NCBI RefSeq assembly: GCF_900142015.1
Contig: NZ_FQZN01000007.1
Span: 1-64,000, forward strand
Source of the DNA: Bacteroides stercorirosoris
GTDB taxonomy: Bacteria; Bacteroidota; Bacteroidia; Bacteroidales; Bacteroidaceae
DNA length: 64,000 nucleotides
Reading direction: 5' to 3'
Shown here: positions 15,680 to 24,840 of the stretch, in pieces
Position numbering within the stretch: position 1 is the stretch's first letter
Layout: each line of letters opens with the position of its first letter
Notes under the pieces: generated by a model
The model's input: only the letters and a program-made list of their open reading frames with translations
Database searches by the model: none
Told to the model about the DNA's origin: nothing
Made by a program: the position numbers and the translations under genes

Positions 15680-16645
15680 TTATAACTTCAATTCATAAAC
15701 GTCATACATGATTGCTCTTGCTCCGAAACCTTCTTTCTGAAAGAGTAGTCCTTTATTCAGTATCTGTCCGCCGTGTTCGGTGGAGATGCCGAAGTCGAAG
15801 TAACGCTTTTGGGCATAACGGTCGTATATCAGTTGATGAAAAAGCAAATCGAGTGCGCCGCATTTTTTTCCGCGTGGGGAGGCGGCGATATATTGCACAT
15901 GGGCTACTTCATCAGTTTCATACACTACGCAGCCACCCAATGTTTCTATTCCGTCGCATACCCGGAAGAGAGAAATCTGCCGGGGAAAATTCTTGTGCAG
16001 CCGGAGGGTTTCTTCCAGTGTATGCACCGGAGAGACACTATACCGTTCGCGCAGGTTTTCTTCCAATATATTCCAGAAGGATGCGAAGTCTTCATCTTCT
16101 ACAATTGTCAGAGCGTATGTCTGTGCCTTTTTCAGTTGGCGGCGGCGAAGGGTGCGGAAAGGCAGACGGTCGTCTAGTGGTATGACGGACGAGATGCTGC
16201 GGGCGGTGAGTGTGGCTCCCAGGCGGGTGAGTATGTATAGATCCTCTTCTGCCGGGTAACGATGGTAAATATGGGGGATGCTCCGGTAAACCAGTGACTT
16301 TGCACCACATTCCGTTTGTAGGTAATTCAATGTAGTGTGGAATACGCTTTCTGCTTGTTGTAAAGTAATGGAGGGAGAGAAAAGCATTCCGGCATAGGTC
16401 AGTCCCTGATGGGAATAAAAGCAGTCGCCGGAAAGGTTACCCGGCAACAGTGCCATTAGTTTTTGGTTGCAGAAAATCAGTAAGGAGCAATCCCGGAAAC
16501 GGTCGGCATGATAATCCATATAATCGCGTTGCAACAGGAAAGTGCCGTTTTTGGAGCGGCGCACAAAGCGGTCCCAGCGTTCTTTATCTTCTGCCGAGTA
16601 GCGGGTTATACTCCATTTCTGGTCGGTTATCATGTTAATTCCCAT
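15680..16645 (-). CDS. FemAB/GNAT-like acyl- or aminoacyltransferase
   Basis: 321 residues with the double-GNAT appearance of the Acetyltransf_6/FemAB-like group: an N-terminal half beginning ERWDRFVRRSKNGTFLLQRDYM and a C-terminal half with RVCDGIETLGGCVVY and GALDLLFHQLIYDRYAQKRYFDFGIST. Possible roles are acylating the amino sugar made by the neighbouring aminotransferase or adding an amino acid to a cell-envelope precursor. Context favours the first. The reading frame opens at MGIN; a Met at the fifth codon is an alternative. A -7 box lies about 35 bases upstream. Confidence 0.68.
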   Translation of the reverse strand: MGINMITDQKWSITRYSAEDKERWDRFVRRSKNGTFLLQRDYMDYHADRFRDCSLLIFCNQKLMALLPGNLSGDCFYSHQGLTYAGMLFSPSITLQQAESVFHTTLNYLQTECGAKSLVYRSIPHIYHRYPAEEDLYILTRLGATLTARSISSVIPLDDRLPFRTLRRRQLKKAQTYALTIVEDEDFASFWNILEENLRERYSVSPVHTLEETLRLHKNFPRQISLFRVCDGIETLGGCVVYETDEVAHVQYIAASPRGKKCGALDLLFHQLIYDRYAQKRYFDFGISTEHGGQILNKGLLFQKEGFGARAIMYDVYELKL

Positions 16646-16679
16646 GTGATTATCTGTCTTTTATGTTATTTCTGAGATT

Positions 16680-16687
16680 CAAATATA
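16680..16687 (-). promoter_or_regulatory. -7 box upstream of the GNAT/aminotransferase pair
   Basis: Minus-strand TATATTTG matches TAnnTTTG and lies 34 bases upstream of the start at 16645. The -33 element is not clear. Confidence 0.4.
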
Positions 16688-16813
16688 AACATATCATTCT
16701 GATAAATAACGTAAGTTACATAGGTTTATTATTTGTTCGGAGATATCTATTTGCTTCATATATAGAAGATGATACCTGTCTGCTTTTTTCGAGGTGACAG
16801 CCTAAAAGCAACA

Positions 16814-16849
16814 AAAAACCCACTAAAATTGCAGTTTTAGTGGGTTTTT
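16814..16849 (-). terminator. Strong terminator after tRNA-Leu (possibly bidirectional)
   Basis: A perfect 15-bp stem, AAAAACCCACTAAAA / TTTTAGTGGGTTTTT, with a six-base loop and T runs on both strands. It terminates the minus-strand tRNA-Leu transcript 24 bases past the gene. No plus-strand gene ends nearby. Confidence 0.88.
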
Positions 16850-16872
16850 GACTGTAAATACCTTGTTAGTAG

Positions 16873-16954
16873 TGCGGGTGATAGGACTCGAACCTACACG
16901 CCTCTCGGCACCAGATCCTAAGTCTGGCGCGGCTGCCAATTACGCCACACCCGC
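16873..16954 (-). tRNA. tRNA-Leu (anticodon TAG)
   Basis: Minus-strand class II tRNA. Acceptor GCGGGTG/CACCCGC and discriminator A; anticodon stem CCAGA/TCTGG with loop CTTAGGA, giving anticodon TAG (leucine). The long variable arm and the GGTTCGAGTCC T arm are both present. CCA is not encoded. Confidence 0.95.
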
Positions 16955-17029
16955 AGTGGCTTTCTTGTTAAGCGACGGCAAAGATAGGAAGATTTTTCTT
17001 TCCGGCAAATAGTTTGATGCAGAAAGTGG

Positions 17030-18064
17030 TTATTGAGTTACTTTTAAAAGTTCACGGGCCCGTTCGATAATCGTATCAATTCCGTTGTTTTCGTCCTCTT
17101 TATCCATATCCACTTCTTCATCCGGGTCAATGCCAAACTCTATATGCTCTTTCTCTGCATTCAGATGCGGACTTGCAGAGAAGCGTACTCCCCAACCATT
17201 AGGAAGCTCTGAGGAGAAAGGCAATCCCGAACCGCCACCGGTCTTGTCACCTACCAATGTGACATTAGGAAAATAACTCATGGCATTTACGAAATCATTC
17301 GTAGCACTGTAAGAGTGGCGGTTAGTGAGTAACATTACTTTCTTCTGCCAACGGATACTGTTGGATGGTTCCAGATAAATCGGCTCAGGATCGGAGAAGT
17401 CACTGTGTCCTTTTCCGGTTTTGTGCTGGATATATCCCGTCAGTACCTTCTCATTCGTGAAACGGGCGGCAATGCGGGTGGAATAGGTGAGGTTGCCTCC
17501 GCCGTTGTTGCGTACGTCGAAAATCAATCCGTTGCACGGGGCCAGGTAGGAGAGTACTTCGTCCAGGTTACCGTTACCGACACCACTGGAGAATGACTCA
17601 TAGTAGATATATCCGATATTATCATCAAGAATCTTGTATTTAAGGCCACCGGCAATGCGATAAGTCTTTCCGAGATAGGTCCGCTCGATAATCCCTTCGT
17701 TGAAGTTGCGTGGATAATCCAGGTACCAGTCCCAGTAACGGGCTATATTTGAAGAACTGTACAGATTGACGTGCCCGTCTTTCAACTCCGCCAGCATACT
17801 GTCGAGCACCTGAAACAATCCATCGTTAGGCATATTGGCAGTGATGAGTGGCTTGTATTTGTCATGGATGGCATCCCAGTCTATTTGCTTGTAGTCCAGA
17901 AAGCAGTATTGCTCGTCGATAATCTTCCACAGAGCCTCGAAATTGCCTTGCGGAGAGTTGCTGAATTCTTCTTCCCGGATGCAACCCGACAACAAGGGTA
18001 GCAACATGAAAAGTGCTCCAAGCCACCCTAATTTAATATGATATATTCCTTTTCTTTTCATCAT
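17030..18064 (-). CDS. S41-family (tail-specific protease-like) lipoprotein
   Basis: 344-residue predicted lipoprotein. A signal peptide ending in the lipobox LLSGC puts the acylated Cys near residue 28. An N-terminal helical region (residues ~38-110) precedes the C-terminal processing peptidase domain. The catalytic serine is likely in HSYSATNDFVNAM and the lysine in GDKTGGGSG; these are the family's Ser/Lys positions. NNGGGNLTYS is the substrate-strand motif. It should cleave C-terminal tails of envelope proteins or act as a general periplasmic hydrolase. Third gene of a minus-strand group with the topoisomerase and barrel genes, spaced 28 bases from the barrel gene. Confidence 0.85.
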   Translation of the reverse strand: MMKRKGIYHIKLGWLGALFMLLPLLSGCIREEEFSNSPQGNFEALWKIIDEQYCFLDYKQIDWDAIHDKYKPLITANMPNDGLFQVLDSMLAELKDGHVNLYSSSNIARYWDWYLDYPRNFNEGIIERTYLGKTYRIAGGLKYKILDDNIGYIYYESFSSGVGNGNLDEVLSYLAPCNGLIFDVRNNGGGNLTYSTRIAARFTNEKVLTGYIQHKTGKGHSDFSDPEPIYLEPSNSIRWQKKVMLLTNRHSYSATNDFVNAMSYFPNVTLVGDKTGGGSGLPFSSELPNGWGVRFSASPHLNAEKEHIEFGIDPDEEVDMDKEDENNGIDTIIERARELLKVTQ

Positions 18065-18092
18065 TCTATCATCTTATCACTCATTCTGATAA

Positions 18093-18953
18093 TCACTTTT
18101 TCCTTTTATCACGAATGAGGAACAATTCTTTCACAAAGCCTACCATGAACACATGCGAATAAGTATGTGTCTTTATATCATTAACCTTGGATTGCTGTGC
18201 ATCCCATAAATAAGCGAGACGCATTTTAGCTCTTCCTACCGGGAAATCCACGGTCAGCATTTGGCGCAGGGACGGCTGGTTGTGCAGGGAAGTGAAGTTG
18301 ATGACTCCATTCCAGTTGCCCAGCGTAAATATTTCGTAGTACGACTGTCCGTAGTTGGGAGAGAACATGACACCCATAAAAGGCAGGTTGATCTGGTAGC
18401 GCAGAGAAATCGGGTAGTTCTTGATCCGTAAATCCCATATAGCCATTCCGGATGCATCCAGGTTGATATAAGCACGTGCCTGTGCCGGGTTATTTCCGTT
18501 CCGCAGGTTGTAAACAAAACCACCATTTAGGTCGATAAGTCCTCCGGCAAGTAACTTAAAGTTTGAAGTGATGGGGAAATTGTAGTGCAATCCGTAGTTC
18601 CAGTTTGCCAGACCGGAGAACGTATTGTTATTGTCCACACGGTTGTGGGTGTAACCGATATCTGCCTGGAAGAAACTTTGCAGGGATATGTTGCCGTTCA
18701 TCCATTTGGTCATGCGCATGCTCTCGCGCGAAATGCGGAAATCAATACCTTTATATTCCTGTGGCGACAAGTAAGTGTCGAACACATTGGTATAACCTAT
18801 ACCGTACATGGTGGCCCGGGTTACAAAGCGTGTCCTTGCCGAAGAATCGGCCCTCAGTTCTTGCAGCGCCCTGTCTTCAACACTTTGCGCTTTTACACTT
18901 CCGCCCAGTCCGAGCAGGCATGCGGCTAATATACCTATTTTATATAAATTCAT
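18093..18953 (-). CDS. Secreted outer-membrane-type protein (DUF3316-like)
   Basis: 286 residues. The signal peptide (1-22, ending VKAQ) is followed by an alternating hydrophobic/aromatic pattern typical of beta strands, for example YGLHYNFPITSNFKLLAGGL and YPISLRYQINLPFMGVMF. It looks like a small outer-membrane barrel. My assignment to the DUF3316 family rests on resemblance only. It lies 40 bases after the topoisomerase gene and 28 bases before the S41 gene, so it is probably co-transcribed with both. Function unknown. Confidence 0.6.
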   Translation of the reverse strand: MNLYKIGILAACLLGLGGSVKAQSVEDRALQELRADSSARTRFVTRATMYGIGYTNVFDTYLSPQEYKGIDFRISRESMRMTKWMNGNISLQSFFQADIGYTHNRVDNNNTFSGLANWNYGLHYNFPITSNFKLLAGGLIDLNGGFVYNLRNGNNPAQARAYINLDASGMAIWDLRIKNYPISLRYQINLPFMGVMFSPNYGQSYYEIFTLGNWNGVINFTSLHNQPSLRQMLTVDFPVGRAKMRLAYLWDAQQSKVNDIKTHTYSHVFMVGFVKELFLIRDKRKK

Positions 18954-18993
18954 TGATATAGTTGCTTATCACTAATCACTAACTGTTACTCAC

Positions 18994-21672
18994 TTAGAAC
19001 AGTTTCATCTGTCCCGTTATCTCATCCCGGATGTCGTCTTCACTCTTGCCGTGGTCGGGATCCAGAATTTCCGGTTCCTCTTCTTCCCGGTCTTCCGTAG
19101 CTTGCGGCACTTCCGGCTGGCGTGTCGGTTCCAGCTCATTAACGGTTTCCATCGTGAAGGTGGTGATGCGTTTACCTTTTGCCTTGAAACCTTTCACGGC
19201 GATAAATTCATCCGCTTCTATAATCATCGGTTCACGGAAACTGTCATGTCCGCCGAATATGATTTCCAGACGGGGATAACATTCGTCTGTCAGTAAAATC
19301 AGACGGTTATTCTTGTTTTCTCCCAGATAGTTCTGCTTGCGGTTGGTGGCCTCCATGCAGAAGCGTTTGATGTATGGGAAGTTCTGCTGGTCTGCATCGT
19401 AAAGCACGGCAGTCCATATCTTGTTCGGGTCGAACTTCTCCAATATGCGGATGTTGGGCTCGTAGTGGTTGCTGAGGTCGAAGTTGGTGATGTAGAAATC
19501 TCCGTTGTCATGTACCACCAGGATGCTGTCATCGCTCTGGAATTCGCCCAGATATTCACCGCGCCCGTCATAGTTGAGGCGGAGCACATCACGGTCGAAC
19601 CAGACTTTACGTCCGCCCAGTGTGGAACCGCCACGTTGTTTCAGGGCGATCTTGTGTACCGGAAGCTTGGTCAGCATATTGCCTCGTGACTGTCGTCCCT
19701 TGATGCCGATGTCGCTGAAATCTTCTTCGAAGATAATGCGGCGCACGCGTGGGTTGGGTTTCAGAGTTACCTTGATGATTTCCGCTTCGCCGTTGGGATT
19801 GGCTGTGAAATACATGATGCGTGAGTCGGGTGTACCCTGGGTCACATCATATTCGCGGTCGCGGATGATACTTGTTACGGCAAAACGCTTAATGAAGTGC
19901 GTTCCCTCTTTCCCATCACGGTAAACCACATTGTATATCGTGCGTTTATCGTTCTTTTTGAATACGTTGGCATATAGAATGTTCTTGCCCACGAATTTCT
20001 TGTCGGCTACGGGAGTGACCAGATACCGCCCGTCGCGGAAGAAGATGATGACATCATCGAGGTTCGAGCAGTTGCAGAGGAATTCATCTTTCTTCAAACC
20101 TGTGCCGATGAAGCCTTCTTCGCGGTTGATATACAGTTTTTCGTTGGCCTCTACTACTTTGCTTGCTTCGATGGTGTCGAAGTTACGCAGTTCGGTGCGG
20201 CGCGGGAAGTTCTTGCCATATTTGTTTTTCAACATGAGATACCAGTCTACCGTGTACTCGATGATGTTGGCGAGGTGGTGGTCTATTTCCTCTATGTCCG
20301 CTTTCATGCGGGCAATGAGTTCTTCCGCCTTGTCGGAGTTGAACTTGAGGATGCGTCCCATCTTTATTTCCATCAGTTTGAGGATGTCCTCTTTGGTCAC
20401 TTCGCGGATGAACAGCGGATAGAAAGGCGTCAGTCGTTCGTCGATATGCTCGCAGGCCGCATCCATATTCTTGGCCTGTTCAAATTCCTGGTCTTTGTAG
20501 ATGCGCTCTTCGATGAATATCTTCTCCAGTGAGGCGAAGTGCAGGCTTTCCAGTATCTCATTTTTGCGGATTTCCAGTTCCTGGCGTAGCAGAGACAAAG
20601 TATTATCTACTGATTTTCTCAGCACATCACTGATGGTGAGGAAGTGCGGCTTCTGGTCGTCGATGACGCAGCAGTTGGGTGATATGCTGACTTCGCAATC
20701 CGTAAAGGCGTATAAGGCGTCGATTGTTTTATCCGAAGATACGCCCGGGGCAAGATGAACCAATATCTCCACGTTGCGGGAGGTCAGGTCTTCTACTTTC
20801 TTTATCTTGATTTTACCTTTTTCGCTTGCTTTCACGATGGAGTCGCAAACGCTGGCTACCGTCTTGCCGTAAGGGATTTCTTTGATGGCAAGCGTCTTGT
20901 TGTCTATCTTCTCTATTTTGGCGCGCACGCGTACGGCACCGCCGCGTTCGCCGTCGTTATATTTGGATACGTCGATACTGCCGCCCGTCTGGAAATCCGG
21001 ATAGAGTTTGAATTCCTCTTCGTGCAGATAGTGGATGGATGCATCGCAAAGTTCATTAAAGTTGTGGGGAAGTATCTTGGACGAAAGGCCTACCGCGATA
21101 CCTTCTACTCCCTGTGCCAACAGCAAAGGGAATTTTACGGGCAAGGTTACCGGTTCTTTGTTTCGTCCGTCATAAGACAGTTTCCATTCGGTGGTTTTGG
21201 GATTGAACACTACATCGAGGGCGAACTTCGACAAGCGTGCTTCGATATAACGGGGAGCAGCAGCACCGTCACCGGTAAGTATATTACCCCAGTTTCCCTG
21301 ACAGTCCACAAGCAAATCTTTTTGGCCCAATTGCACCAACGCATCACCAATGGAGGCGTCGCCGTGAGGGTGGAACTGCATGGTGTGTCCCACAATGTTC
21401 GCTACTTTGTTATAACGTCCATCTTCCATTCGCCTCATGGAGTGCAGGATGCGTCTCTGCACAGGCTTCAAACCATCATTAATGTGGGGTACGGCACGCT
21501 CCAGGATAACGTACGAAGCATAGTCCAGAAACCAGTTCTGGTACATACCGCTAAGTTGGTATTTTGCTTTTACGTCTTTCGTGTCAGCGGGTTTGTAATC
21601 CGAATGCCCTTCGCTCCCTGCCGGGAGTTCATTTTCCAAGTCATCTTTCGGTGCTTCAAAGTCTTCGCTCAT
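18994..21672 (-). CDS. parC: DNA topoisomerase IV / gyrase-type subunit A
   Basis: 892-residue type IIA topoisomerase A subunit that cuts and passes DNA together with an ATPase B subunit encoded elsewhere. The winged-helix domain has HPHGDASIGDALV (from 101) and the active-site tyrosine at about residue 142 (APRYIEARL). The coiled-coil tower and C-gate follow to about 480, and a degenerate beta-pinwheel C-terminal domain after that. There is no canonical GyrA box QRRGGKG; KQRGGSTLGG is the nearest stretch. That, with the Bacteroides length, favours ParC over GyrA, though the name remains an inference. The tail is acidic (EDREEEEPEILDPD). Confidence 0.85.
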   Translation of the reverse strand: MSEDFEAPKDDLENELPAGSEGHSDYKPADTKDVKAKYQLSGMYQNWFLDYASYVILERAVPHINDGLKPVQRRILHSMRRMEDGRYNKVANIVGHTMQFHPHGDASIGDALVQLGQKDLLVDCQGNWGNILTGDGAAAPRYIEARLSKFALDVVFNPKTTEWKLSYDGRNKEPVTLPVKFPLLLAQGVEGIAVGLSSKILPHNFNELCDASIHYLHEEEFKLYPDFQTGGSIDVSKYNDGERGGAVRVRAKIEKIDNKTLAIKEIPYGKTVASVCDSIVKASEKGKIKIKKVEDLTSRNVEILVHLAPGVSSDKTIDALYAFTDCEVSISPNCCVIDDQKPHFLTISDVLRKSVDNTLSLLRQELEIRKNEILESLHFASLEKIFIEERIYKDQEFEQAKNMDAACEHIDERLTPFYPLFIREVTKEDILKLMEIKMGRILKFNSDKAEELIARMKADIEEIDHHLANIIEYTVDWYLMLKNKYGKNFPRRTELRNFDTIEASKVVEANEKLYINREEGFIGTGLKKDEFLCNCSNLDDVIIFFRDGRYLVTPVADKKFVGKNILYANVFKKNDKRTIYNVVYRDGKEGTHFIKRFAVTSIIRDREYDVTQGTPDSRIMYFTANPNGEAEIIKVTLKPNPRVRRIIFEEDFSDIGIKGRQSRGNMLTKLPVHKIALKQRGGSTLGGRKVWFDRDVLRLNYDGRGEYLGEFQSDDSILVVHDNGDFYITNFDLSNHYEPNIRILEKFDPNKIWTAVLYDADQQNFPYIKRFCMEATNRKQNYLGENKNNRLILLTDECYPRLEIIFGGHDSFREPMIIEADEFIAVKGFKAKGKRITTFTMETVNELEPTRQPEVPQATEDREEEEPEILDPDHGKSEDDIRDEITGQMKLF

Positions 21673-21751
21673 ATCTGTTTCGGGAATATCTATTCTGAAT
21701 AATCACTGAATTTATCAGTCGAACGCAAAAATACAAAATTTCTCGGTAAAT

Positions 21752-21795
21752 CCTGCAAATGAAGGTCTTTAAATTATCGGACTCCGATTTGCAGG
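21752..21795 (-). other. Nested inverted repeat upstream of the topoisomerase gene
   Basis: A perfect 9-bp dyad (CCTGCAAAT at 21752-21760, ATTTGCAGG at 21787-21795) encloses a second dyad TCGGACTCCGA (21777-21787). It lies about 80 bases upstream of the start. The gap 21673-22134 otherwise shows only a weak minus-strand reading frame (21656-21991) without recognisable similarity. Could be a leader hairpin or a relic. Confidence 0.4.
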
Positions 21796-22088
21796 TACTG
21801 CTACTTATTTGACCGTTAGGTTCGGGAGGGTATGCAAGTGGTATGACTTTCGCCTTTTTGTTACTGTAACATCGACAAATCGACCTTGTAATAAGTTGGG
21901 CCGCATTGCTCTTCTCAAGAAACATCACCATATAAATGGGTGCATACACTAATTTGCCTTCCACCCGCAAATTCTCGTTGCAGAATACCACAGCTTCGGG
22001 AAGTTCGTACAGCCCAATAAAGTAGATATGAAATGAGGGTGCTGCGAATAGATACTATTTCACAACACCCTTTTGGAAAGCAAACAAA

Positions 22089-22115
22089 GATAATCATTGA
22101 GATGAAATGATTGTC
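22089..22115 (-). terminator. Probable terminator after the OmpA gene
   Basis: On the minus strand GACAATCATT and AATGATTATC pair (one mismatch) around a 7-base loop, followed by a T-rich stretch (TTTGTTTGCTTT). It begins 20 bases past the OmpA stop. Confidence 0.5.
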
Positions 22116-22134
22116 TCTTCTAAATATATACTGG

Positions 22135-23217
22135 TTAGTCGGCGATTATGATGACTACACGGTTCCAGTCATTGGTTTGGAATGGCTGTTCATTGTCTTG
22201 CATGCTCGATACGGTGAGGCGGTCACGGCTGATACCATACTTTTCCGTCAGTTGCTTGGCTACGCTTTCTGCGCGTTGCTTGGCAAGGCGGAGGTTGATT
22301 TCTCGACTTCCCGTTCCGCTGTCGGCATATCCTGTGACGGTGGCTTTTGAGTCGGGGAACTGTTTCATGTAGTCAGCAATGGCAAGCACGTTCATTTCTT
22401 GATTAGGGTCGACGTTAGTCTTTGCCAATCCGAAAGCGACATGGCTTTTGATGCCTTTCACTATTTTGGCAGGTGGGCAGTCGGGCTTTATAAATATGGT
22501 GTCGGCTTTTTGCGCTATCACTTCTTTCACTTCTTCCGTCACTTGTGCCCGTTGCTCGTTGACGAGTTGGTTCACTTCTTCTTCAGTATAAAGTACTTCC
22601 GGATATTCTTCGGAGATGCAGGTGATACACTTGTATCCCGTTCTGAATTTGTAGGTAAGTCCCAGTGATACGGTGAAGTAAGTATCGAACGAGTGATCGT
22701 CGCGTCCGTTCCAGCGGTCAGAGACACCATTGGCTAAGGCTTCGATGTTAAAGTCCAGTGCATCATTCAGACGGATGGCTCCCTGTAAGCCGAGGCGTCC
22801 CATGAAACTGCTGGCACTGTGGGTGTAAGTGCGGTTGAAGCCTATACCGGCGATAATGCTGAGATCGAATAACCGTTCCGGATATTTCTTGATGAGTTGG
22901 CTGAGGTTCATCAATCCGTCTACGGTGGCTGCGCCATAATAGAAACCATGAGCTTGCTTACTGACTTCCGAGCCTACGCGCCCACGCCAGCCACTGATAG
23001 CGAGTCTGGCTCCCCATACGGGTGAGAAGTATTTTCCGACGGCTATAGCTCCGGTAGGCGCTATTAGTTTTCCGAAAGCGGCGTCTCCGGTGGAGTAGGA
23101 GGCACCCATTTGCCCCTGAATGAACCAGGGATTCGGATTTGCTTTCTTTTCCTGTGCATGGACACTTATACAAACAGCCGTCAGTGCCATGACGGTAATG
23201 ATAAATTTGAGTTTCAT
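22135..23217 (-). CDS. OmpA-family outer-membrane protein
   Basis: 360 residues. The signal peptide (1-21, ending VHAQ) leads into an eight-strand-type barrel (about 30-200), a short linker, and a C-terminal OmpA/MotB peptidoglycan-binding domain (about 235-360). That domain shows VLAIADYMKQFPDSKATVTGYAD and the conserved Asp/Arg positions in ADSGTGSREINLRLAKQRAE. It would tether the outer membrane to peptidoglycan. Last gene of the minus-strand group led by the AraC-type regulator; 25 bases after the DUF4369-like gene. Confidence 0.88.
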   Translation of the reverse strand: MKLKFIITVMALTAVCISVHAQEKKANPNPWFIQGQMGASYSTGDAAFGKLIAPTGAIAVGKYFSPVWGARLAISGWRGRVGSEVSKQAHGFYYGAATVDGLMNLSQLIKKYPERLFDLSIIAGIGFNRTYTHSASSFMGRLGLQGAIRLNDALDFNIEALANGVSDRWNGRDDHSFDTYFTVSLGLTYKFRTGYKCITCISEEYPEVLYTEEEVNQLVNEQRAQVTEEVKEVIAQKADTIFIKPDCPPAKIVKGIKSHVAFGLAKTNVDPNQEMNVLAIADYMKQFPDSKATVTGYADSGTGSREINLRLAKQRAESVAKQLTEKYGISRDRLTVSSMQDNEQPFQTNDWNRVVIIIAD

Positions 23218-23242
23218 AGTAAACTGTTTTTTTACTGTTTTG

Positions 23243-23821
23243 TTAGTTACCCATTTGTGCTTTTACCTGAGCTTTGTCGTCTGCATTCAGGTGTATACCA
23301 TAATTCTGGTAGATGTATTTTCCTACGGCATTGTCTTTGTTGGACAGAATCTGCTGCTTATAAAACTCAGAGAATACCTTGTCGATGTCTTCGGGTGTGA
23401 TTCCCTGTTTTGTGCCGACTCCGTCTTTGCAATGTTGCAGGGCGTCAAGGAATTCTTTGATCCGTGCATTCAGTGGAGTGCCGGACAGTTTGATGTATTC
23501 CCCTAACTCTACTTTTACAATGCCTTTTTCAATGGCGACCGGCATATCCAACTGGTCGGTAGAGTCCTGCTCTGCCGTCATATGTATGATGGCTACATAC
23601 GGTTCGCCAATATTATTTTTCTTTTCAAGATAGAAGCGGCCGTCTTTAACTTCGCAACTGTCTATCCGGATACCGGCATTGTCTATCAGATATACTTTCT
23701 TGTATTCTTGCAAAGAAAGAAACCCTTTGATGGTACATTCTGATTTACTGGAAGTTCCTGAGCAAGCGGCTAACCCCATTGCTATGATGACAAGAGGTAA
23801 AAGCAATATATATTTCTTCAT
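23243..23821 (-). CDS. DUF4369-like lipoprotein
   Basis: 192-residue predicted lipoprotein with a signal peptide and lipobox GLAAC (Cys at 20). The body resembles the DUF4369 domain found at the N-terminus of periplasmic thioredoxin-like (AhpC/TSA) proteins: CTIKGFLSLQEYKKVYLIDN, then IDSCEVKDGRFYLEK. The thioredoxin half with its CxxC is absent, so this is a stand-alone version. The C-terminal helix region has KFLDALQHCKD-like character. Function unknown; it probably shares a transcript with the OmpA gene. Confidence 0.65.
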   Translation of the reverse strand: MKKYILLLPLVIIAMGLAACSGTSSKSECTIKGFLSLQEYKKVYLIDNAGIRIDSCEVKDGRFYLEKKNNIGEPYVAIIHMTAEQDSTDQLDMPVAIEKGIVKVELGEYIKLSGTPLNARIKEFLDALQHCKDGVGTKQGITPEDIDKVFSEFYKQQILSNKDNAVGKYIYQNYGIHLNADDKAQVKAQMGN

Positions 23822-23844
23822 TGCGTTAACTGGTTTTTAGAATA

Positions 23845-23881
23845 AAGGCGGTTCGGCTAATCGTGTTAGCAGAACCGCCTT
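23845..23881 (-). terminator. Strong hairpin/terminator inside the coiled-coil lipoprotein operon
   Basis: AAGGCGGTTC (23845-23854) pairs with GAACCGCCTT (23872-23881), and GCTAA/TTAGC pairs inside it. On the minus strand it is followed by TTTATTCTAAAA. It lies between the barrel gene and the DUF4369-like gene, so it could attenuate transcription into the last two genes. Confidence 0.65.
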
Positions 23882-23926
23882 CCCTGCATTACATACGTTA
23901 ATATCTAATTTAACGTAGTTTCTTTT

Positions 23927-24808
23927 TTAGAATCTGAAACCAAATTTCAATACAGGCATGTCGAACAACTTGATGTTATGATGTCCTATGCTATATTTAT
24001 CGAAACCCTTTGGGCAGATTTGTATCACGTCGTAGCGGTAAGCTACCGGCTGGAGTTCCAGACCGACAATCATACCTTTGGCGAGACAGTATTCCAGTCC
24101 GGCTACGGCAGCGCCTTTGATACCGAACATTTGTCCAGCTTTTCCGGCTGCCAGATATACGTGTTCCGGCAGTCCTTCTTCACTGTCTTCGTCTTCTCCG
24201 TCGTTATACGTTTTGCCTGTATAAGGTTCCGTGGTTTCAATGCGCGCCATCTGGAAACCAGCTACGGCTCCTATGTATGGGTGTATGCGTGGATTGCTCG
24301 TTTTGAAATAGCGGTTTGAACCTACCGATACGTACCAATTATTGGTAACTTGCGCGTTCACATACTTTTGGGCTGGGATAATCATGTCGGGCACTGATTC
24401 ATAGTCGCCCTCTATGTAGTCCTTCTTCGGGGTGATACTGATGTTCATGCCCAAAGAGAAGTTGATATCCCAACAGTCGCTTACAAAGTATTTGGCTTGC
24501 AGACCGGCGATGTTGATTAAGCTATTGTCATTGAGTCCGCTGATGTTCAGGTAGCCGTTCAGATTGCCCGATTCATCTGTACCTCCGTTTGGAAGTCCTA
24601 TCGAGCCTTCTGTGTTGGTGTATTTGGGTAAAAGGTAACTGGCGTTATCGTTGTACGATTGTCCGCTATTGCCCAATACCAATGACACCTGCCACTGACC
24701 TTTGCGGGGAGCAAACACTACACCCTCTTTGTCGCCGCGGGTTTGTTGCGCCCATGTGGGCGCAACAAAGGCGGCTAACAATAAGATTGTGCAAAGTTTT
24801 CTAATCAT
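23927..24808 (-). CDS. Outer-membrane barrel protein, partner of the coiled-coil lipoprotein
   Basis: 293 residues. Signal peptide (1-20, ending TWAQ), then a mainly beta-strand protein ending in a phenylalanine (LKFGFRF), the typical outer-membrane C-terminus. The middle includes an acidic surface-loop segment (NDGEDEDSEEGLPEHV). It follows the 972-residue lipoprotein by 32 bases. The pair recalls the surface-layer protein BT1927 and its barrel partner BT1926 of B. thetaiotaomicron, but this match is from memory and untested. Likely role: anchoring or exporting the coiled-coil surface protein. Confidence 0.65.
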   Translation of the reverse strand: MIRKLCTILLLAAFVAPTWAQQTRGDKEGVVFAPRKGQWQVSLVLGNSGQSYNDNASYLLPKYTNTEGSIGLPNGGTDESGNLNGYLNISGLNDNSLINIAGLQAKYFVSDCWDINFSLGMNISITPKKDYIEGDYESVPDMIIPAQKYVNAQVTNNWYVSVGSNRYFKTSNPRIHPYIGAVAGFQMARIETTEPYTGKTYNDGEDEDSEEGLPEHVYLAAGKAGQMFGIKGAAVAGLEYCLAKGMIVGLELQPVAYRYDVIQICPKGFDKYSIGHHNIKLFDMPVLKFGFRF

Positions 24809-24840
24809 CTTACTTTTATTAAAGTAGTTGTTACTAAGAA

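Noticed and set aside
16092..16310. Pro/His-rich small frame in the GNAT-like gene
   Set aside because: A different frame of a gene with clear coding character.
20755..21702. 315-residue plus-strand reading frame
   Set aside because: Antisense to the topoisomerase gene; no recognisable domain.
21656..21991. 111-residue minus-strand frame upstream of the topoisomerase gene
   Set aside because: It has partly plausible codon use but no recognisable family, no promoter, and runs into the topoisomerase start; kept only as a possible relic.
23243..23821. Thioredoxin-like activity for the DUF4369-like lipoprotein
   Set aside because: The thioredoxin half and its CxxC are absent.
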